Below, one piece after another: positions 26,707 through 34,225 of a stretch of 40,654 nt of DNA. Under the pieces are notes generated by a model that worked only from the letters and a program-made list of their open reading frames with translations, was not told where the DNA came from and did not search any database. Source of the DNA: Proteiniphilum sp. (GTDB lineage Bacteria; Bacteroidota; Bacteroidia; Bacteroidales; Dysgonomonadaceae). The first letter of the stretch is position 1, and each line of letters opens with the position of its first letter. The stretch covers positions 1 to 40,654 of the forward strand of contig JAQVWR010000013.1 of assembly GCA_028709605.1 (NCBI GenBank), in the 5' to 3' direction. A program made the position numbers and the translations under genes.

Positions 26707-27529
26707 TTGTCCAGACAAAATGGTTGCCGAACAAGCCATTCAGATCGGGTTCCTTTTGAAACAACCCGTATACCGATGAACCCGAACCGCTCATGGAAGC
26801 ATACAGTGCTCCCCGTGCATAGAGCTGTTGTTTGATGCGGTAAATTTCGGGATATTTTTTGAAAATGGGTGCTTCGAAATCATTTTTCATCCGTTTTTTC
26901 CATTCTGATACCGGTAAAGTGACAATTTCTCTGAGCGATTGTGCGGGCTTCCGGGGGGTGATCATCGCATAGGCTGTTTGGGTGGGGATCCCGATATCCG
27001 GTTTCACCAGTACTAGGATAAGATCGCCCAGGTCGATGTCGACCGGTTCAAGGATATCACCAATACCGGTGGCCAACGCGGGTTGATTGCGGATGAAAAA
27101 CGCACAATCAGCCCCTAAGCGGGCCGCCAGTGTGATCAATTGCTGTTCCGTGTATCCAAGGGAAAAGAGGTCGTTGAGCAGCTGCAACATAGCAGCCGCA
27201 TCGGAGGATCCCCCTCCCAGTCCGGCCCCAAAAGGGATCTTTTTCAGGAGATGGATCTCTACCGGCGGGATCGCTTTCTCAGAAGAGATCAGTTTCAACG
27301 CTTTGATCACTAAGTTCTCCTCAGCTGCACCCTGCAGGGACAGACCAGTCTGTTCCAACTGGTACCTCTGTCCCGGTGCGGAAGGTAGGCCTTCCGCGTA
27401 TGGCACTATTTCGAGTGCATCTTTCAATCCGATGGGATAGAAGACCGTTTCCAGATCGTGGTACCCGTCCTCCCGGCGGGCAATGACATGCAACCCCAGA
27501 TTGATCTTTGCGTTTGGAAATTTGATCAT
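26693..27529 (-). CDS. ispE: 4-diphosphocytidyl-2-C-methyl-D-erythritol kinase
   Basis: IspE phosphorylates CDP-methylerythritol in the MEP pathway to isoprenoid precursors. The 278 residues belong to the GHMP kinase family: N-terminal FPNAKINLGLHV with catalytic K8, ATP loop PFGAGLGGGSSDAAA at 99-113, catalytic D141 in GADCAFF, and C-terminal SGSGSSVYGLF. The length is normal. A consensus promoter with nested inverted repeats lies directly upstream (27563-27615). The last codons coincide with the heptamer array. Downstream, in the same direction and with short gaps, are the S9 peptidase, the phosphatase and the ZIP transporter, so they may share this promoter. Confidence 0.96.
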   Translation of the reverse strand: MIKFPNAKINLGLHVIARREDGYHDLETVFYPIGLKDALEIVPYAEGLPSAPGQRYQLEQTGLSLQGAAEENLVIKALKLISSEKAIPPVEIHLLKKIPFGAGLGGGSSDAAAMLQLLNDLFSLGYTEQQLITLAARLGADCAFFIRNQPALATGIGDILEPVDIDLGDLILVLVKPDIGIPTQTAYAMITPRKPAQSLREIVTLPVSEWKKRMKNDFEAPIFKKYPEIYRIKQQLYARGALYASMSGSGSSVYGLFQKEPDLNGLFGNHFVWTSCKL

Positions 27530-27562
27530 AGGCAGTTCTTGTGAGCAAACCCCGGATTTGTA

Positions 27563-27615
27563 TTTGTCAAATGTTTGCTATAGCAAAAGTAGTAAATTTG
27601 TTGCTATTTGACAAA
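27563..27615. repeat. Nested inverted repeats around the ispE promoter
   Basis: A perfect 10-base inverted repeat (TTTGTCAAAT 27563-27572 and ATTTGACAAA 27606-27615) flanks a perfect 14-base palindrome TTTGCTATAGCAAA (27574-27587). One outer arm covers the -33 box and the palindrome overlaps the -7 box and likely transcription start. Confidence 0.75.
27584..27615 (-). promoter_or_regulatory. ispE promoter
   Basis: On the minus strand TTTG (27615 to 27612), a 20-base spacer and TACTTTTG (27591 to 27584) match the Bacteroidota promoter consensus in both boxes. The ispE ATG lies 55 bases beyond the -7 box. Confidence 0.8.
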
Positions 27616-27628
27616 GTAAAAAGACAAT

Positions 27629-27655
27629 GGATCCGAACCGTTTAGAATTCGATCC
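27629..27655 (-). terminator. Possible terminator of the DUF5686 gene
   Basis: On the minus strand, GGATCGAA (27655-27648) can pair with TTCGGATCC (27637-27629, one bulged base) around a 10-base loop, followed shortly by CTTTTT. The stem is AT/GC mixed and the T-run is displaced, so this is only a candidate. Confidence 0.35.
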
Positions 27656-27712
27656 GGTAGAGAAGCTCGGGGTGAACCGGAGGAGTGCCGGTCTGACAGC
27701 ACCGAAGAACCT

Positions 27713-29866
27713 CTACAGTTCAAAGGTAGCCCGAACACCTACCTGCTTGAAACGGGCCTTGTGAAAGGATGCGAACAGACCTGCATTGAAAAAACGGTTT
27801 CCGATGCCGTATCCCAGTTCGCTGTAGGAAATGATTTGCGGCGTGTAAAGATGACTCAGGTAGAGTCTTTCCTTGTCGGCAAAATCGGAGAGAAACTGGA
27901 TATTTTTCAGGACCAGAAAAGGTGATTCAAGCATGAGATGCGCCTGCACATACGAGTCGGATGCATTGTACAGGTTCCTGCTCAACAGGTTGAAGTTCCC
28001 TCCCAAACCGTCGTTCCAGGTCTCCGGAAAATTGTTTTTGGAGAAAAAGACATAATCGGCGAAATATTCCGTTTTCTGGTTGATGAATCTGCCGGATCCG
28101 ATATGATATTGCAGGGATTGCATCAATCCGAAATCAATTTTATGGCTGATATCCAGTTCGATACGGTCGTACTGCGAGGTGCTCCCCAGCACATCCAGCA
28201 GACTGTGCGAGAAATCCAGTTTGAAGGTGGGATAATTGGAGCGGGCATAGATCTTCTGACGTCCTTCATAGCGGTAGTATTGAACCGGTGTCCAGCTGAC
28301 CCTGATAAAAGGGGCAAACGATCTTTTTGTCCCGAACAACTGTGCGATGGGCTCTTCTTCGATGGTCTGGGCCCGAAACATAATCCCGTCGTTTTGGTTC
28401 TTGCGGATATGGTAGTCGATACCTGTTTGCAACAGCAAGCCGTTGGTCGCTTCAAAGGTGTTGAACAGCTTGAAATAGTAATCCTTATAAAATTTCAGTG
28501 AAGTATCGTCGAAGGTGAGGCCCTGGTTTTCCAGCATCTCCCGGATCTGATCGACAAAAAGAGAGCTGTAGGAAGGATTTCCGTTGCCAATGGAAAAGGT
28601 GGCACTACCCAGTCGCATGGGTTCATAGTTCCATGTAGTGGTCACATCAGTGAAAAGCTCTTTTCGTCGGAACATGTATCCTGCGAAAGCGTTTACCTGG
28701 AGGATACGGCTGTGCTTCAGATCAGCCGAAAAGGAGATCTTTTGCCGGTAGGTGACCCCGTCGCTGGAGCTGTATCCCAGCATCAACGGATTAAACAGTC
28801 CCGAATAGCCGATGCGTGTCGATTTGTATCGGTAACTGGAATTGTTCCCTATGCGTTGGACCATCTGCTGGGCGATCATGGCATTGCTGAGCGTATCTCT
28901 TTTTTCTTCTCTGGCTTCTTTTTGAATTAGCTGTTGACGGTAGCGGTCGATCACATCCTTTTCTTTTGCCTGTAAAGGGATGGGACGTCTCTTCTCCCAG
29001 AAGAGAGTGTCGCTGTGCAGCGGCACCGAGTCGAGCCTCACCTTATAGAAATCACTGATATTGAGTGATCGCACCGGTTGCTGGATCTGACGCAATCCGA
29101 TATCCTTATAGGTGATCCTGGCAAGATGCCTGCTGGCCAGCACATTCCCGAGATAGGCTGTTGTCTGATAAATTGTAACACTCACGGGAAGGTAGTTGGT
29201 GACCCATTCATCTCCCATGGTCATTTCAAAAGTGAAATCGGAAAAGATATCTACTCCTTCTCCCCGGAAAAAAATCACTCTCCAGGTCCCTTTCTCCACG
29301 ATAAAAGACCCCTTCAGCAGTTTAGGGTTTTCGTAAATGGGGGTAAAATGAATGTTGTAATAGGTTTTGTGATTCGCCGTGAATGTTTGATATAGGGTAT
29401 AGCGGTAATACTTAGCAGTATGGAAGCGGATGGGCATGAAGATGCTTTCATCGTTGGTGGTCTCCCCGTAAATATTGATATTCAGCAGTTCAAAGGGGAT
29501 CAGGTCGATATCTTTTTTACCGGTCAGCGTTCCCGTTACATGCCGGATGTCCTGGACATACACATTGGGGTATTCAAAACGGAAATCGCTGATGGTTTCG
29601 ATCACCGCTTCATCATTGTCCGGGTCGTGCAACACAAAGTTGGGAATCAGGTGGGTATATTTATACAGGAAGTTCTTCCGGATCGTTTCCACATAGCTGC
29701 GCATATATACCTCAGCCGTATAGTTTTCTACCAGCTCGTTGTATTTCTCGGCAGCGCTCATTGCCCTGTTCAGAATCGTATCTGTCGGCAAATCGGCTTC
29801 ATATGCGAGACAGTTGGCCGTGACAATGAACGGGAATAAGATCAGTATGACGACTCCTTTTTTCAT
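27713..29866 (-). CDS. DUF5686-type outer membrane protein
   Basis: A 717-residue exported protein with a signal peptide (about 1-22). The N-terminal half has the DUF5686 pattern (NYTAEVYMRSYVETIRK, IRFHTAKYYRYTLYQTF, GSFIVEKGTWRVI, then EMTMGDEWVTNYLPV). The C-terminal half is made of alternating aromatic strands ending in ...GVRATFEL, like an outer membrane barrel. Many DUF5686 proteins begin with a carboxypeptidase-regulatory-like beta-sandwich of about 90 residues; here it is absent and the mature protein starts directly in the helical YNELVENY segment. The function is unknown. It is divergent from the Crp/Fnr gene across an AT-rich 197-base gap. A minus-strand TATGTTTG (29882-29875) is very close to the ATG. 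Confidence 0.8.
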   Translation of the reverse strand: MKKGVVILILFPFIVTANCLAYEADLPTDTILNRAMSAAEKYNELVENYTAEVYMRSYVETIRKNFLYKYTHLIPNFVLHDPDNDEAVIETISDFRFEYPNVYVQDIRHVTGTLTGKKDIDLIPFELLNINIYGETTNDESIFMPIRFHTAKYYRYTLYQTFTANHKTYYNIHFTPIYENPKLLKGSFIVEKGTWRVIFFRGEGVDIFSDFTFEMTMGDEWVTNYLPVSVTIYQTTAYLGNVLASRHLARITYKDIGLRQIQQPVRSLNISDFYKVRLDSVPLHSDTLFWEKRRPIPLQAKEKDVIDRYRQQLIQKEAREEKRDTLSNAMIAQQMVQRIGNNSSYRYKSTRIGYSGLFNPLMLGYSSSDGVTYRQKISFSADLKHSRILQVNAFAGYMFRRKELFTDVTTTWNYEPMRLGSATFSIGNGNPSYSSLFVDQIREMLENQGLTFDDTSLKFYKDYYFKLFNTFEATNGLLLQTGIDYHIRKNQNDGIMFRAQTIEEEPIAQLFGTKRSFAPFIRVSWTPVQYYRYEGRQKIYARSNYPTFKLDFSHSLLDVLGSTSQYDRIELDISHKIDFGLMQSLQYHIGSGRFINQKTEYFADYVFFSKNNFPETWNDGLGGNFNLLSRNLYNASDSYVQAHLMLESPFLVLKNIQFLSDFADKERLYLSHLYTPQIISYSELGYGIGNRFFNAGLFASFHKARFKQVGVRATFEL

Positions 29867-30021
29867 TCAACTTGCAAACATACATTTTTTTTTAAAGTAG
29901 CAAAGTAATAATCTGTGTGGAAGATGAAAAATTAACCAAATCGTTCAATAATAAAAAAACAAAAGAAAGGAACACCCGAAAAATAATTACTTTTTTTGTT
30001 ACATCCGGTTAAAAAAAACTT

Positions 30022-30029
30022 TATATTTG
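30022..30029 (+). promoter_or_regulatory. -7 element for the Crp/Fnr gene
   Basis: TATATTTG matches TAnnTTTG. A TTTG at 29995-29998 is spaced 23 bases upstream, slightly longer than usual. The GTG start is 34 bases downstream. Confidence 0.6.
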
Positions 30030-30034
30030 TGTTT

Positions 30035-30049
30035 TAGAACATAGTTCTA
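30035..30049. promoter_or_regulatory. Inverted repeat on the Crp/Fnr gene start region, possible operator
   Basis: TAGAAC and GTTCTA form an exact inverted repeat with a 3-base spacer (15 bases in all). It begins 5 bases after the -7 element, so it should lie at the transcription start. It could be an operator, perhaps autoregulatory, or a small 5' hairpin. Confidence 0.5.
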
Positions 30050-30063
30050 TAACAGCGAAGTTA

Positions 30064-30759
30064 GTGAAGAAAAAAGAATTGGTGGATATATCTTCCTCAT
30101 TGCCTGATGTATGGAGGATGTTGACGGACGTTGAACGTGATCAATTGCGCAGCAACGCCCGTATGGGTCATTTCAAAAAAAATGAGTTGATTTATCTGGA
30201 AGATGAGTGTCCGAAAGATCTGATGATTCTCTTTAAGGGGAAGGTTAAAATTTTTAAAAGCGGAGTAGGGGGGAGAAGCCAGATAATCCGTATCGTCCGT
30301 CCCGTTCAATATTTTGGCTACAGGGCCTATTTTGCACGGGAGCCCTATGTCACGGCCGCATCGGCATTTGAAGCCTGTACGGTCTGCATGATCCCGATGG
30401 AGCTGATTGAACAGTTTCTTCGCAACAATGGTGATATGGCACTCTTCTTTATTCAGATGTTGTCGGTTGACCTGGGGATTGCCGATCAGCGGGTGGTCAA
30501 CTTAACCCAAAAACATGTGCGGGGAAGGCTCGCCGAGTCGCTGCTTTTTCTCAAGGAGAGCTACGGACTGGAAGAGGACGGAGCTACCATCAGCATCTAT
30601 CTGGCAAGAGAGGATCTTGCCAGCCTCTCCAATATGACGACCTCGAATGCGATTCGCACCCTCTCCAACTTTGTCAATGAACGTATTATCACTATCGACG
30701 GCAGAAAGATTAAGATCATTGATGAGGAGAGGCTGCACAAGATCAGCCGGATTGGTTGA
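30064..30759 (+). CDS. Crp/Fnr family transcription regulator
   Basis: A 231-residue regulator with an N-terminal cyclic-nucleotide-binding-like beta-roll (about 25-125; LMILFKGKVKIFKSG, PVQYFGYRAYFA) and a C-terminal winged helix (about 150-220; VRGRLAESLLFLKESYG, YLAREDLASLSNMTTSNAIRTL). There is no N-terminal four-cysteine cluster of the FNR type, and the phosphate-binding loop for cAMP is not clearly conserved, so the signal is unknown. It starts at GTG 30064, the first start after the -7 element. It is divergent from the DUF5686 gene and has an inverted repeat over its transcription start. GH3 follows with its own -7 element. Confidence 0.9.
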   Translation: MKKKELVDISSSLPDVWRMLTDVERDQLRSNARMGHFKKNELIYLEDECPKDLMILFKGKVKIFKSGVGGRSQIIRIVRPVQYFGYRAYFAREPYVTAASAFEACTVCMIPMELIEQFLRNNGDMALFFIQMLSVDLGIADQRVVNLTQKHVRGRLAESLLFLKESYGLEEDGATISIYLAREDLASLSNMTTSNAIRTLSNFVNERIITIDGRKIKIIDEERLHKISRIG

Positions 30760-30815
30760 ACTGCTTATTTTTCTTAAAGAGCTGCTTGTGTGCTCCCGTA
30801 TTCGAAACAAGTCAC

Positions 30816-30823
30816 TACCTTTG
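30816..30823 (+). promoter_or_regulatory. -7 element for the GH3 gene
   Basis: TACCTTTG matches TAnnTTTG and lies 22 bases before the ATG at 30846, which supports that start over the upstream in-frame GTG-region codons. No good -33 box is seen. Confidence 0.6.
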
Positions 30824-30845
30824 TTCCTTAATTGACTATGAAAGA

Positions 30846-32357
30846 ATGATCCGAAAAATCGTCCGATCGATACTTACCTCCTACTATAAACCGGTGGAAG
30901 TTTTTGTGAAAGATCCGCACGGAACACAGCAACGAACTTTGGATAATCTGTTGCGACACGGTCGTCATACCCTTTACGGAAAAGAACACCATTTTGCCCG
31001 GGTGCAGGATGAGGCATCCTTTCGCAAAGAGGTACCTGTTGCCACCTACGAGTCTTTACGCCCCTATCTCGGCAGGATCATCGTCGATAAACGGGAGAAT
31101 GTCTTGTGGGACACACCGGTAAAATGGTTTGCCATGTCGTCGGGTACCACGGAGGAGAAAAGCAAATACATCCCGGTCACGCGTGAATCGTTAAAAAACG
31201 GCAATTACCGTGGCGGATACCATATGTTGGGGATCTATGCCGTGCATCACCCTGACACCTCTTTTGTCCTGGGCAAATCGCTGGTGCTGGGAGGCAGCCA
31301 GCAGATCAACCATATCGGGGAGGGCATCTATACCGGTGATATCTCGGCGATCCTGATGAAAAACCTGCCGCGACTCGTCAGAGGGCGAAGGACTCCTGAG
31401 CACATTGCGCTGTTGCCCGACTGGGAGGCGAAGCTGCAGAAGCTGGCTGATTATGCCATTGGTGCCGATATCCGTTCGTTTGTGGGTGTACCCTCTTGGA
31501 TGTTGGTGCTGCTGAAAAAGATCGTGGCCGATACGGGCCGCTCTCTGCCCGACATCTGGCCCAACCTGGAGGTGTTCTTTCACGGGGGAGTCAGTTTTAT
31601 CCCGTTCCAGGAACAATATGAGAAGTTGATTCCTTCGCAGCGGATGCGTTACTGGGAGACCTATAACGCCTCGGAAGGATTTTTCGGGGTGCAGTTCAGT
31701 CCCGCTTCGAAAGATATGTTGCTATTGCTCGACAATGAGGTGTATTATGAATTCATCCCTGCAGGTGAATGGGAAAAGGAACAGCCGCAGACACTCCCCC
31801 TGTGCGGAGTGGAGACCGGTAAGCAGTATGCCGTGGTGATCACCACCAGCAGCGGCCTGTGGCGCTATAAAATCGGCGATACCATTGAGTTCACCTCCAC
31901 CGATCCCTATCTGTTCAAGCTGACCGGCCGTACGAAGCAATTTATCAACGCTTTCGGAGAGGAACTGATCGTGGACAATGCCGACAGGGCGATGGATGAG
32001 GCATGCCGGATAACCGGTGCCAAGATCACGGAATACACGGCTGCGCCGATCTTTTTTGGCGACAAGAACAACGGTGCGCATGAATGGCTGATCGAATTTG
32101 AAACCATGCCGTCTGATTTGTCGTTCTTTACCAAGAAGCTTGACGAAGGCCTGAAGATACTGAATTCCGACTACGAAGCCAAACGATCTTATAACCTCTC
32201 GCTCAACCCTCCCGTGGTGAAAGTGATGGCGAGAGGCCTTTTCTACGAATGGATGCAACAGAGAGAGAAAGCCGGGGGACAAAACAAGGTGCCGAAGCTC
32301 TCCAATGACCGGAAGTATGTGGAAAGCATCTTGCATTTTGCGGCCACGAAATCCTAA
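30846..32357 (+). CDS. GH3 family acyl-adenylate-forming protein
   Basis: A 503-residue protein of the GH3 family, best known in plants as auxin or jasmonate amido synthetases; the Bacteroidota members have no established substrate. The acyl-adenylate motifs are present: FAMSSGTTEEKSKYIPVT (phosphate loop, about 96-113), YNASEGFFGVQ in the middle, and GDTIEFTSTDPYLFKLTGR then QFINAFGEEL before the C-terminal domain. The frame is open from 30756 and overlaps the Crp/Fnr gene, but ATG 30846 gives the family start MIRKIVRS and sits 22 bases after a -7 element. By family it should adenylate a carboxylic acid and join it to an amino acid; the actual reaction is inference. Confidence 0.88.
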   Translation: MIRKIVRSILTSYYKPVEVFVKDPHGTQQRTLDNLLRHGRHTLYGKEHHFARVQDEASFRKEVPVATYESLRPYLGRIIVDKRENVLWDTPVKWFAMSSGTTEEKSKYIPVTRESLKNGNYRGGYHMLGIYAVHHPDTSFVLGKSLVLGGSQQINHIGEGIYTGDISAILMKNLPRLVRGRRTPEHIALLPDWEAKLQKLADYAIGADIRSFVGVPSWMLVLLKKIVADTGRSLPDIWPNLEVFFHGGVSFIPFQEQYEKLIPSQRMRYWETYNASEGFFGVQFSPASKDMLLLLDNEVYYEFIPAGEWEKEQPQTLPLCGVETGKQYAVVITTSSGLWRYKIGDTIEFTSTDPYLFKLTGRTKQFINAFGEELIVDNADRAMDEACRITGAKITEYTAAPIFFGDKNNGAHEWLIEFETMPSDLSFFTKKLDEGLKILNSDYEAKRSYNLSLNPPVVKVMARGLFYEWMQQREKAGGQNKVPKLSNDRKYVESILHFAATKS

Positions 32358-32405
32358 AATAGAATAAAATCAGGTTCCTCTTTTCCGTAAGTAAGAAAGA
32401 ATGTG

Positions 32406-32413
32406 TAAATTTG
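32406..32413 (+). promoter_or_regulatory. -7 element for the bamD operon
   Basis: TAAATTTG matches TAnnTTTG, 25 bases before the bamD ATG. A TTTT at 32381-32384 with 21-base spacing is a partial -33 box. Confidence 0.6.
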
Positions 32414-32438
32414 CACGCTAAACCCGACTTGAGACAAG

Positions 32439-33254
32439 ATGAGAATAAAACCATTCTATTTTTTGCTGGTCATTTTGGTGTTGAGTTCCTGTAACGAATA
32501 CAACAAGATCCTGAAAAGCACCGACAGAGATCTGAAATATACCTATGCGAAAAAGTATTTCGAGGAAGGTAAATACAACCGCTCCATCACCCTTCTGGAG
32601 GAACTGGTTACCTTTATGAAAGGAACGGCACAGGCTGAGGAATCTTTGTATCTGCTGGCGCAGAGCCATTATAATGCCAGGGATTATTCCTCGGCCACAC
32701 AGGTGTTCACCACCTACTACAACACTTACCCCAGCGGGGAATATGCGGAGGCGTCGCTATTTTATTCGGCTTACGGGATGTACCTGGATTCCGCTGATCC
32801 CCGTCTGGATCAGTCGAAGACCTATACGGCGATCGCGGAGTTTCAGAAATATATTGAACGCTATCCGCAGACCGAGCGGGCGGAACAGGCAAAGAACTAT
32901 CTCTTTGAGTTACAGGAAAAGGTGGCCTATAAAGAACTGCTTGCGGCTAAGCTCTATCTCAATCTCGGCAATTATATGGGGAACAACTATGAGTCGGCGG
33001 TGATCACCGCCAGGGAGGCCATGAAAAGCTATCCCTACTCACGGTATCTGGAAGAGTATCAAATGACGATTCTTCGTGCCCGTTACGAATATGCGCTGCG
33101 CAGTACTTTGCAAACGCAGCCGGAACGCTATCGTATGGTGGTCGATGAATATTTCAACTACAAAAACTCCTTTCCGGGAGGAAAGTATCTGGAAGAGGCC
33201 GACCGCTATTATCGCGAGGCGCAGGATAAGATTGAGCTGCTGCCTGCCAGCTGA
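32439..33254 (+). CDS. bamD: Outer membrane assembly lipoprotein BamD
   Basis: BamD is the essential lipoprotein partner of BamA in inserting beta-barrel proteins into the outer membrane. The 271 residues start with a lipoprotein signal (LVLSSC, lipidated C18), then tetratricopeptide-type repeats (YAKKYFEEGKYNRSITLLEE, YLLAQSHYNARDYSSATQVF, TYTAIAEFQKYIERYPQTE) that form the helical scaffold. The length is close to E. coli BamD (about 245). It leads an operon with rpoZ (35-base gap) and a DUF4293 gene; this order is common in Bacteroidales. It has its own -7 element after GH3. Confidence 0.92.
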   Translation: MRIKPFYFLLVILVLSSCNEYNKILKSTDRDLKYTYAKKYFEEGKYNRSITLLEELVTFMKGTAQAEESLYLLAQSHYNARDYSSATQVFTTYYNTYPSGEYAEASLFYSAYGMYLDSADPRLDQSKTYTAIAEFQKYIERYPQTERAEQAKNYLFELQEKVAYKELLAAKLYLNLGNYMGNNYESAVITAREAMKSYPYSRYLEEYQMTILRARYEYALRSTLQTQPERYRMVVDEYFNYKNSFPGGKYLEEADRYYREAQDKIELLPAS

Positions 33255-33289
33255 ATAAAGTAAAAAAATAATTTAGAGATACAATAACA

Positions 33290-33622
33290 ATGGATTACAG
33301 AAAAATTGCCGCAAATTCCAATACGGAATCCCGTGATGTAATGAAGTTGTCGGAGCCCGTGGGCAATGTCTACGAGATGGTCCGGATCATCAGTAAAAGA
33401 GCCAACCAGCTCTCAATTGAGATGAAACGCGACCTGGATACCAAGCTTCAGGAATTTGCATCTTACAGTGATAATCTGGAAGAGGTATTCGAAAATCATG
33501 AGCAGATCGAGATATCCCGTTTCTATGAAAAGCTTCCCAAACCTTCTTTGATGGCGATCGAAGAATGGAAAGAAAATCAGATTTTCTACCGCAATCCTGC
33601 CAAGGAGAAAGAGTTATTCTGA
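33290..33622 (+). CDS. rpoZ: RNA polymerase omega subunit, Bacteroidota type
   Basis: A 110-residue protein matching the RpoZ/Rpb6-like family of Bacteroidota. Omega helps fold and hold the beta-prime subunit of RNA polymerase. The conserved core is the helix EMVRIISKRANQLSIEMKRD (about 29-48), equivalent to the RxRQL region of E. coli omega, followed by a charged tail with a conserved FYEKLPKPSLMAIEEW. It is longer than E. coli omega (91 residues), as usual in this phylum. It lies between bamD and DUF4293, with only 4 bases to the latter. Confidence 0.85.
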   Translation: MDYRKIAANSNTESRDVMKLSEPVGNVYEMVRIISKRANQLSIEMKRDLDTKLQEFASYSDNLEEVFENHEQIEISRFYEKLPKPSLMAIEEWKENQIFYRNPAKEKELF

Positions 33623-33626
33623 GGGT

Positions 33627-34082
33627 ATGTTACAACGGATACAGACACTTTTTCTGCTGCTGGCAGCTGCAGCCATGCTGACTGCTTCGGTGACGCCTCT
33701 GGCTGAGTTCATCTATCACAGTGACAAGGCGGTTTTTGAAGCGATGGGGATCTATCTAAACGGAACACTCTCCGATTCCACCTGGGGGCTCTTCGTGATT
33801 GGGGCCATCAGTTCCGTTCTGTCACTGGTGACCCTCTTCCTTTACAAAAAGAGAATGGTGCAGATCCGACTATCGATCTTTAACACGCTGGTCATGGTCG
33901 GTTTTTATCTCTACTTCGGGTATATCCTCTATCACGTGAATCGGGTGGAGGATTTGCAATTCCAGCGAGTGGGGATGGGGATGATTATGCCCGTGATTGC
34001 CATCATCCTGACCATCCTGGCCATCCGCAAGATCGGAGCCGATGAGGCGTTGGTCAGATCGCTGAACCGGTTAAGGAGATAG
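33627..34082 (+). CDS. DUF4293-type membrane protein
   Basis: A 151-residue inner-membrane protein with four hydrophobic segments (about 5-24, 50-70, 78-100 and 113-133). The N terminus MLQRIQTLFLLLAAAAM and the position directly after rpoZ are what I know for DUF4293 proteins of Bacteroidota. The C-terminal tail is short and basic (SLNRLRR). Its function is unknown. It is the last gene of the bamD operon, followed by a terminator at 34104-34135. Confidence 0.85.
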   Translation: MLQRIQTLFLLLAAAAMLTASVTPLAEFIYHSDKAVFEAMGIYLNGTLSDSTWGLFVIGAISSVLSLVTLFLYKKRMVQIRLSIFNTLVMVGFYLYFGYILYHVNRVEDLQFQRVGMGMIMPVIAIILTILAIRKIGADEALVRSLNRLRR

Positions 34083-34103
34083 TGAGTATCCTTTCGGCTG
34101 AAG

Positions 34104-34135
34104 CGGCATTCGTGGAAAGGAGTGCCGTTTTTTTT
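34104..34135 (+). terminator. Terminator of the bamD operon
   Basis: An 8-bp stem (CGGCATTC 34104-34111 with GAGTGCCG 34120-34127, one wobble pair), an 8-base loop and eight T (34128-34135) form a classic intrinsic terminator. It sits between convergent genes and may shield the M48 gene as well. Confidence 0.85.
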
Positions 34136-34225
34136 ATGCCGGTCATCGCCGCGGCCGAAAAGGTCTTTCTCCGGGAGATCCACAGCCGGCCCTGATGGGA
34201 CGGCTGTATCACTCCCAACAAGAAA

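Noticed and set aside
27627-27764. Small plus-strand open frame of 45 codons beginning just after the ispE promoter region, with a TAAATTTG at 27593-27600 upstream
   Set aside because: It runs antisense into the end of the DUF5686 gene, resembles no family I know, and the TAAATTTG lacks a well spaced -33 box. It could be chance.
29867-30063. Replication origin or DnaA-box cluster in the AT-rich divergent gap
   Set aside because: The A/T runs are typical of promoter DNA in this phylum. I see no repeated TTATCCACA-like boxes.
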